A stretch of DNA of 64,000 nt from contig CM043807.1 in the NCBI GenBank assembly GCA_023974075.1, positions 7,396,773 through 7,460,772 of the forward strand. Direction: 5' to 3'. Made by a program: the position numbers and the translations under genes. The notes beneath the pieces are model-generated. The model was not told the DNA's origin, did not search any database, and worked only from the letters and a program-made list of their open reading frames with translations. Positions 57,651 to 64,000 of this stretch are shown here, piece by piece; within the stretch, counting starts at the first letter, position 1; every line of letters starts with the position of its first letter. The stretch is from Chaenocephalus aceratus (Eukaryota; Chordata; Actinopteri; Perciformes; Channichthyidae).

Positions 57651-57996
57651 GTAAGTTGTGCAAACATTATTTCTTACCTGTTTGTGACCAAATTAAATGA
57701 CATTATCTGTTCTCAAACATATTTTTGAAAACACAAGCTGAACTTGATCTGAACTACCGCTCGAATGTTATAGAACCATATTGTTTTTGAGAGAATTAAG
57801 AAGTAACATTTTAGTTTTTATGTTAAAACTAAATAAGACCGACATTATTCTCATTCCGTTTGCTGTTACTTACTTTAAGATTAATACACTGAATGCGTGA
57901 AATAAAATATATTCTTATGATGAGGTGTTAGGGGGGAAAGTAACCATGTTTTCTTCCCTCTCCCTATTCTCCTTTGGGGGTCCCAGAGGACTCAGC

Positions 57997-58455
57997 ATGC
58001 TGTCCTCCCTGAAGACCCTGCTGCTGCTCTCGGTCCTGTGCACGCCGACCTCCAGCCTGTGCCTCCGCCTCTACCGCACCCGCTCCAACCTCCTGTGCGA
58101 CGACCAGATGGATGTGGGGGTCCAGAGTGACGAGGAGGAGCTCCCTGTGGACGGCTGGGGGTCCCTTCTGCAGTCCGCAGAGTACCTCTCCTCCTCCACC
58201 TCCACTTCTGCCGAGTCCAACCGGGAAAAAAGGACTTCAAGTCCCGCGAACTACCGCTTCGTTAGCCGGACGAAGCTCAGAGAGCAGCGGCTCCGAAACA
58301 GCATCAAAGGCGACCGGAGGAGCAGGCTGACCCTGTCTCTGGACGTCCCGACCAACATCATGAACGTCCTCTTTGACGTCGCCAAGGCCAAACACATGCG
58401 CGCAAAGGCGGCCGAGAACGCGCGCATGCTGGCTCACATTGGAAGGAAAAAGTGA
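57997..58455 (+). CDS. ucn3l: Urocortin 3-like neuropeptide precursor
   Basis: The 152-residue precursor is secreted. The start at 57997 gives a signal peptide (MLSSLKTLLLLSVLCTP) and lies 10 bp inside the exon; an upstream in-frame ATG at 57925 lies before the acceptor. The C-terminal hormone contains LTLSLDVPTNIMNVLFDVAK and ends AHIGRKK, where Gly is the amide donor and RKK the cleavage site. LSLDVPTNIMN is the urocortin 3 signature, selective for CRF receptor 2; urocortin 2 has LSLDVPIGLL. GC content is high compared with flanking DNA. It lies about 3.1 kb after col7a1, in the same orientation. Confidence 0.92.
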   Translation: MLSSLKTLLLLSVLCTPTSSLCLRLYRTRSNLLCDDQMDVGVQSDEEELPVDGWGSLLQSAEYLSSSTSTSAESNREKRTSSPANYRFVSRTKLREQRLRNSIKGDRRSRLTLSLDVPTNIMNVLFDVAKAKHMRAKAAENARMLAHIGRKK

Positions 58456-60313
58456 TCATGTTGGACAACTTCAGATGCACATTATCTGCCATGACCAGTG
58501 TTGGCCTCAAATGTGATGCATTATTCACTTTCAAAGTATACGCTTTTGATTTCTTTATCTCTGGAAGATTGTTATATTTCCACTCACAGTGCAGGTAAAA
58601 GAAGCATTTCTAAGAAAACTGAGTAACTGTAACGTTTTTTATTTCTGTTGCTCCAATGAAAACAAATGGGGAAACCTCCATCGGGGACGTATGACTAATA
58701 GTTGGATGTAAAATCTTTACATTGTGACAATAATTGGCATATAAATATCGTAAAACTGTCAAATGTACAAAGTGTTACTCTTAAATTGACTCTTAAACGG
58801 AGACTGCGTGTTTTATAAAAAAGATCATGCCTTCAAGGTGAGAATAATCCATGTGTTTCTTGTGCTCTAAAATAAGTTTTGTAGCAATAAGGAAGTAATT
58901 TGACTTGTATCAAGATAATTGGTGTTTTAAGCAAGAGAACATGGATGTGTTTTAAATTTGAATGAAACACTTGAAATGGTCTCACCTTTCAGATCTGAAA
59001 AGAAGACTTGAAACAGATATGAGTATGAGCTGCAGCAAAGCAGGACTGCATATACAATTTAAATAAACCCTTAGTTTCTCTGTCTGTAAAATGTATGTTT
59101 AATATGGTCAGTTGCCCGGGACTCATCACATTTTAAAACATGGACTAAACAAAAAAGAACAAAGCTGTTTTCAGTATCAATTCTTACATCCTTAGCGAAA
59201 TATGGTGTGTTTTGTAACTCTGTTGCATAATCATAACATTAGATTTTATAGTATGATGTTTTTCTCTCTTTGTTGTTGATTTATTTAAGAAGTTTGCTGT
59301 TCTGAAGTTCACATGGGAGCCTATGATGAATCCAGATTTGTAACATCATCAGGAAAAACACTGAAATACTGTACAAACAAACTGCAAGATCATGACATAC
59401 AGTAAAATGCAAATGCATGAGAATTTATGTGTTCATCAGATGTCTGTTATTTTTATACGCAAAATAAAGGATTATTTTTCCTCAAATAAAGCAGATGCGA
59501 CTTACTACATTTAACTTGTTGTACAGACAGCATTTAAACAATTGGGTAGGCTACATAGAATATTCCTTGAAATCATTATTCCTTTACAATTGATAAGGCT
59601 AGTAGAGACTGACTGATACATCAGAAGCCTATCATGTACGTTTGTCCAGCATACGGCCATTATATAATAATAATAATAATAATAATAATACAAAGACAAA
59701 AACACAATATCTTTATCATTTGAAGTCTATACAATCTGAAATACAATGATCAGTATCAGTCAGGCTATAACATAAATTCCTTATTACGCTGTCAGTGGAT
59801 GAGAATGGTTCTTTCTCCACTCAACTGAATACTTCAACAGCTATTTCTTTCTGGCAAGAGTCTCAAAACAAGGATGCAATGGCGACATCTTGTGGCCATT
59901 TAAATAATTTCGACTACTGTTTTGAGAAATGATTATTTCTCCGTTGCTCCTATGTTGGGCCACTCTCAGTTCTCTTTGGTCCCCCTATACTTTCCCATGC
60001 CCAAACCTTACTCAAGGTCAAGGATGAATTAGCAAGCAGGCAGATCGTTCTATTTTCACTGTGCAATATAATTCACATTTATCTGGCAAAACTCAAGCAA
60101 AAATATATCAGACATTTGATATGTTATGTAGCAGTAAGGAGGCTCTTCTATGATCTATGGAGCATTTTTCTCGGTTGGAAAAACGTAATATGTTTAAATA
60201 TTTGTGTCACCAAATCAAATAAAAGAGTTATTTACTAAACATGTGTGATTTGGTTTAAATCCAGTATGAACTATAGGTTCATTCACACGCCTGTATAATG
60301 TGGCTTGCAGGCA

Positions 60314-60327
60314 GCGCCCTCTGCTGG
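60314..60327 (-). promoter_or_regulatory. CTCF-like site upstream of copg2
   Basis: GCGCCCTCTGCTGG is the complement of CCAGCAGAGGGCGC, close to the vertebrate CTCF core. It lies about 140 bp before the copg2 start codon. Occupancy is not shown by sequence alone. Confidence 0.5.
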
Positions 60328-60378
60328 TCAGGACGTAGAATGGTTCATGCTTGTCTTCCGTTGACGTGGACGCTTCAC

Positions 60379-60387
60379 CCGGAAGTG
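60379..60387 (+). promoter_or_regulatory. ETS-type motif in the copg2 promoter
   Basis: CCGGAAGTG, the usual ETS/GABP element of TATA-less housekeeping promoters, is about 80 bp before the ATG. No TATA box is visible. Confidence 0.5.
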
Positions 60388-60464
60388 AGTTTTCATTTTG
60401 GCTACGTGGAAGTAGCTTCTCTTCTGACCGAGAGCATCTCGTCCGTCTGCACCATTCCGACAAC

Positions 60465-63400
60465 ATGATTAAAAAGTTTGATAAGAAGGACGAGGAGTCA
60501 GGTAAGAGCACACAGTTATTAATGCAAACAGTGAAAACGTTTGTAAAACGAAAATTGTGTGTGGACTGACAAGAGCTTTGACGCGTTGGTAGCTAACAGA
60601 GCTAGCCTGGAACAGCTAGCCGGCTAGCTAAAGTTAACAGGAGGTGTTAAGGTATGATCGTTTAACCGTGGCTTGCAGGTTATTTTATATTTATGTAACA
60701 GGTATCGAAGGTAAATTGTAAACCGATTATCAGTTGCATTCAAATGTGTTAACTCCAGATAGCGAAATGTAGCGTTAGCATTGAAGTGTAGGCAGTGTCA
60801 TCTGGATGTTATGATGTGGTGTTTTTTAGACGTTTAATCTCTGAACATGAGTTCACAATGTAAATGAGTGAATCATGCTGCAGGGATTCTTTAATCCAAG
60901 GGAGATATGTCTTCATGTATTGCTTTGATTATTATTATACTTTGGATTGAATATATGTATCTTAAACTGGCGTCCTCTCGGCGTGCAATACAGCAATGCT
61001 TTAACTGCAACCTCTCCGGCTGTTCTGTTCTGACATTTAGGGAGTGGGTCCAACCCTTTCCAACATCTGGAGAAGAGTGCCGTGTTACAGGAGGTAATCT
61101 CCCCTCATAATATTTGTTAAAAATGTACAATTCTACCTCTATTGTTTATTGCTTGTGTCCGAATGTGTGTAGGATTAGCCAACATTATTTATTGAATTAT
61201 ATGCGCTTTCTTTGTATTTTGATTCAGAGTTTTTATGTTACTTGTGTACAAAAATAATAAACAAACCAGTAATCAAATAAAATGTGTTCTGCTGTTATAT
61301 AAGACAAAAAGCATCAGCCAAAGAAACAATATTCTTGCCATTGAAATGAATGAAGGTGTCCTCTGTGTTCTCAGGCACGAATCTTCAATGAGACTCCTAT
61401 CAACCCGAGGAGATGCCTCCACATTCTCACCAAGATCATATACCTGCTCAACCAGGTAAAAAGTAGTTCCTTTTTAAAGGAACACTTACTGTTTTGACAT
61501 GTATTGAGTTTTGTTTGTCCCCCAGCTTAACATCAAAAGTCTCTCTTTGTCTTTTCTATGTTTTCTTAAGGGGGAGCACTTTGGGACCACAGAGGCCACC
61601 GAGGCCTTCTTTGCGATGACCAGGCTCTTCCAGTCCAATGACGTAAGATCTCATTCATTCTATTATTAGTTTGGATACTAAGAGACTTACTTATTATTTT
61701 CCATTTGAGCATCAGTTTGTAGTGTTTAAGTTCAATAAGTTCATACTTTCTTTCTCTCTTAGCAAACCCTGAGGAGGATGTGCTACCTGACCATCAAAGA
61801 GATGGCCAACATCTCTGAGGATGTCATCATTGTCACTAGCAGGTTTGTACCATGACGTTCTATGACCTGTGTGGAAATACTGATATATTGAGCTCTTATC
61901 CTTCAGTACTTAATCTGGTTGACAGACAAGGCATCTCAAACGATATCACGTATGAGAACAACTCTGTTATAAATATGTTTTCTCCTTGTGTGATATATTC
62001 AGCCTGACCAAAGACATGACAGGGAAGGAGGATGTGTACAGAGGACCTGCTATCAGAGCCCTCTGCAGGATCACTGATGTGAGTGCTGCTTCAGCTTGTT
62101 TTCCCTGTCCTGTTGCCCCATCTCTCCCTTCACATTGTCATCTCATGCTATACATATTATATATACATATTTAGAATATCATTTAGAGGTGAAGCATTAT
62201 TTTATTAAAACGTTCCTTGTCTTCCCCACAGACCACCATGCTGCAGGCCATTGAGAGATACATGAAGCAGGCTATTGTCGACAAGGTGCCCAGTGTGTCC
62301 AGCTCGGCCCTGGTCTCCTCACTGGTAAGACAAGGCACTGTTTCACATTTCTCTTATACATTCAAAGATTCTCCTGATATGTTATGGTTCCATAACGTTG
62401 AGATTCACTTGTCATATCATTGGGGTAATGTAGTCCTTTCTCTCTGTGTGTGCAGCACATGGTGAAGATGAGCTACGATGTGGTGAAGCGCTGGGTGAAT
62501 GAGGCTCAGGAAGCTGCTTCCAGTGACAACGTCATGGTCCAGGTGTGTAGGAGACATTCATGTTAGTTTGAGCACTTATCTGTTTGTAGAGGGAAGAGTA
62601 ATATGTGAGTGTGTTCGGTTGGAGCAGATTATATATAACTTGTTACAGTTACATTTCAAAGTGTTGCTTGTATGTGTGTCTCTTGTCCCAGTACCATGCC
62701 CTGGGCCTGTTGTACCACCTGAGGAAGAACGACCGCCTGGCCGTCACCAAGATGCTCAACAAGTTTACCAAGTCCGGTCTCAAGTCTCCCTTTGCCCACT
62801 GCATGCTCATCAGGATCGCCAGCAAGCTGCTGGACGAGACGGAGGGGGGGTGAGAAAAGATTTCAGATTCATTCATTTACATAATCATGATATTAAAAAA
62901 TATACAATATAATTATATATTTCCTAGAGGTGTCAAAAATCAACACATTTTCCAATGTGTAACATTTCATAAAATACATTCTAATATTTAACAAATGTTT
63001 GATCTCTTAAAATCTGCAATACAACTAAAGGTATGATTCTAAGTACATTCTTAATGAAGAATATGGTGTTAAAAAAGTAAAAATAATTCCCTGGGATATA
63101 AATAAGGCCGTCCCCAGTATATTCTCCATCCTACCATGGGTCCTTGGCTGAAAAAAAGAACCTTTTGTTCTAGTAGACAAACAAAACACCTCGGTAGTGG
63201 CATAGGACAACATGGTGCAAACTGCAGGGTTAATGAGCACTGAATTCTGCCTTTTTATTTCCAGGCACGACAGCCCGTTGTTTGACTTCATCGAGAGCTG
63301 CCTGAGGAACAAGAATGAGATGGTGGTGTACGAGGCGGCCTCTGCCATCGTCCACATGCCCAACTGTACGGCCCGGGAGCTGGCCCCCGCCGTGTCAGGT

Positions 63401-63571
63401 CAGGAGTTTACCCACATCTCAGTCCTCACTGTTCTATCTGTATAGTGGGCTGTCAGAACAGAATGGTGTGTTCATGAGTCTCACTGTGGATGTGTTCCCA
63501 CAGTGCTGCAGCTCTTCTGCAGCTCTCCCAAAGCAGCCCTGAGGTACGCTGCAGTCCGGACCCTCAACAAG
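60465..63571 (+). CDS. copg2: Coatomer subunit gamma-2, 5' eleven exons (gene runs off the window)
   Basis: This COPI coat subunit acts in Golgi-to-ER and intra-Golgi vesicle traffic. Exons: 60465-60501, 61041-61093, 61375-61455, 61571-61642, 61763-61842, 62003-62078, 62232-62324, 62456-62542, 62692-62849, 63265-63398, 63504-63571. Phases agree throughout and give 313 codons of a protein of about 870. It begins [20 protein letters not shown] and continues through the alpha-solenoid ([40 protein letters not shown]). Residues such as MIKKF, SGSGS and [17 protein letters not shown] favour gamma-2 over gamma-1 (MLKKF, SGGGS). The appendage domain lies beyond the right edge. Confidence 0.96.
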
Positions 63572-63648
63572 GTACAGCTTCACTCAACATCCTCCTTTAC
63601 ATGGCTTCTTTTATTTATGATGTGTAAGCATAGATATTTCAATAAAAT

Positions 63649-64000
63649 TAAAGGAGACCTATCATGCAAAATGCACTTTGTGGTGTCTTTTATACATAAA
63701 TATGTGTCTCCGGTGCATCGGGGAACTCACGCAGCGTCAGAAAATAAAACCCTCTCTCTTTTCCTCCGTACCCAAATCTTTTAAAAACGGATGTACAACG
63801 AGTGGATACAGATTCCATCCGAGGTGACGTTGGCGGACCCACAGAAAGTTGCTATCAGAAACAATGCCGTGTTTTGAACGTCTTTGTTTACATTAGCAAG
63901 CCTCGCTAACACTCAGAGCTAACCTGTACTGGAAAGCACATGTGTTTAAAAAGCAGGAAATAAAAAAAGGAACTCACCTTGTGATAAACCTGCAAGAGAA
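63649..64000. mobile_element. TTAA-type DNA element in a copg2 intron, cut by the window edge
   Basis: It starts TTAAAGGAGACCTATCATGC and aligns with the element at 26098 through CATAAATATGTGTCTCCGGT and the AAACCCTCTCTCTTTTCCTC block. The right end is outside the window or already divergent. Confidence 0.65.

Larger units (their letters stand above)
58456..60464. other. Urocortin 3' region and copg2 upstream region
   Basis: AATAAA signals at 59062 and near 59462 could end the urocortin transcript. A short ATA/TAA repeat is at about 59663-59690. No other gene is seen. Confidence 0.5.

Noticed and set aside
57925..57996. Upstream ATG extending the urocortin frame
   Set aside because: A CCCAG acceptor at 57986 lies between it and 57997, and the extension hides the signal peptide. 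The ATG at 57997 gives a normal secretory start.

Overview
The window is vertebrate nuclear DNA from a ray-finned (teleost) fish. It has small phase-consistent exons with GT-AG introns, and dense transposons of fish type: L2-clade LINEs whose 3' tails carry ACATT repeats, Tc1-like elements, short TTAA-flanked and 8-bp-duplication DNA elements, solo LTRs and a tRNA-derived SINE. All three recognisable genes are on the + strand.

Region 1 (1852-54861) is nearly all of a type VII collagen gene (col7a1), the anchoring-fibril collagen. The signal-peptide end is not visible. In order it encodes VWA1 (1852-10591), seven fibronectin III repeats each split over two exons (10901-17502), a Thr/Pro linker (17754-18014), VWA2 (18143-19982), a short Cys-containing junction (24497-24577), a first triple helix of about 41 Gly-X-Y exons (24873-36731), a long non-collagenous hinge (36817-45081), a second triple helix (45191-51912), and an NC2 tail with one Kunitz domain and a short C-terminus ending at 54861. 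I reconstructed exon phases by hand and they agree across almost all junctions. Exceptions are a cluster of exons at 34.5-37.0 kb and one at 45.2 kb, whose lengths are off a multiple of three. Each has a frame break near a short G run.

Region 2 (54862-57480) is intergenic. It holds a possible, poorly supported minus-strand ZP3-like remnant, a TTAA-type repeat, a tRNA-derived SINE and a 46-bp tandem repeat. Region 3 (57997-58455) is a single-coding-exon corticotropin-family neuropeptide gene whose mature peptide reads as urocortin 3. Region 4 (60465 to beyond the right edge) is the 5' part of copg2, coatomer gamma-2: eleven exons and 313 codons.

The introns of col7a1 carry much inserted DNA. 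Intron 3 of the visible gene has an internally deleted Tc1 element and a near-complete L2 LINE. The intron before 24497 has a 4.07-kb inverted-repeat (foldback) element with an 8-bp target duplication and a 5'-truncated LINE nested in its loop. The hinge introns have a probable solo LTR and a decayed Tc1 element whose end lies 12 bp from a splice acceptor. The items most worth following up are the enlarged hinge with two competing exon paths (one ends at a stop codon with a poly(A) signal), the foldback element, the Tc1-derived splice acceptor, and the frame breaks.
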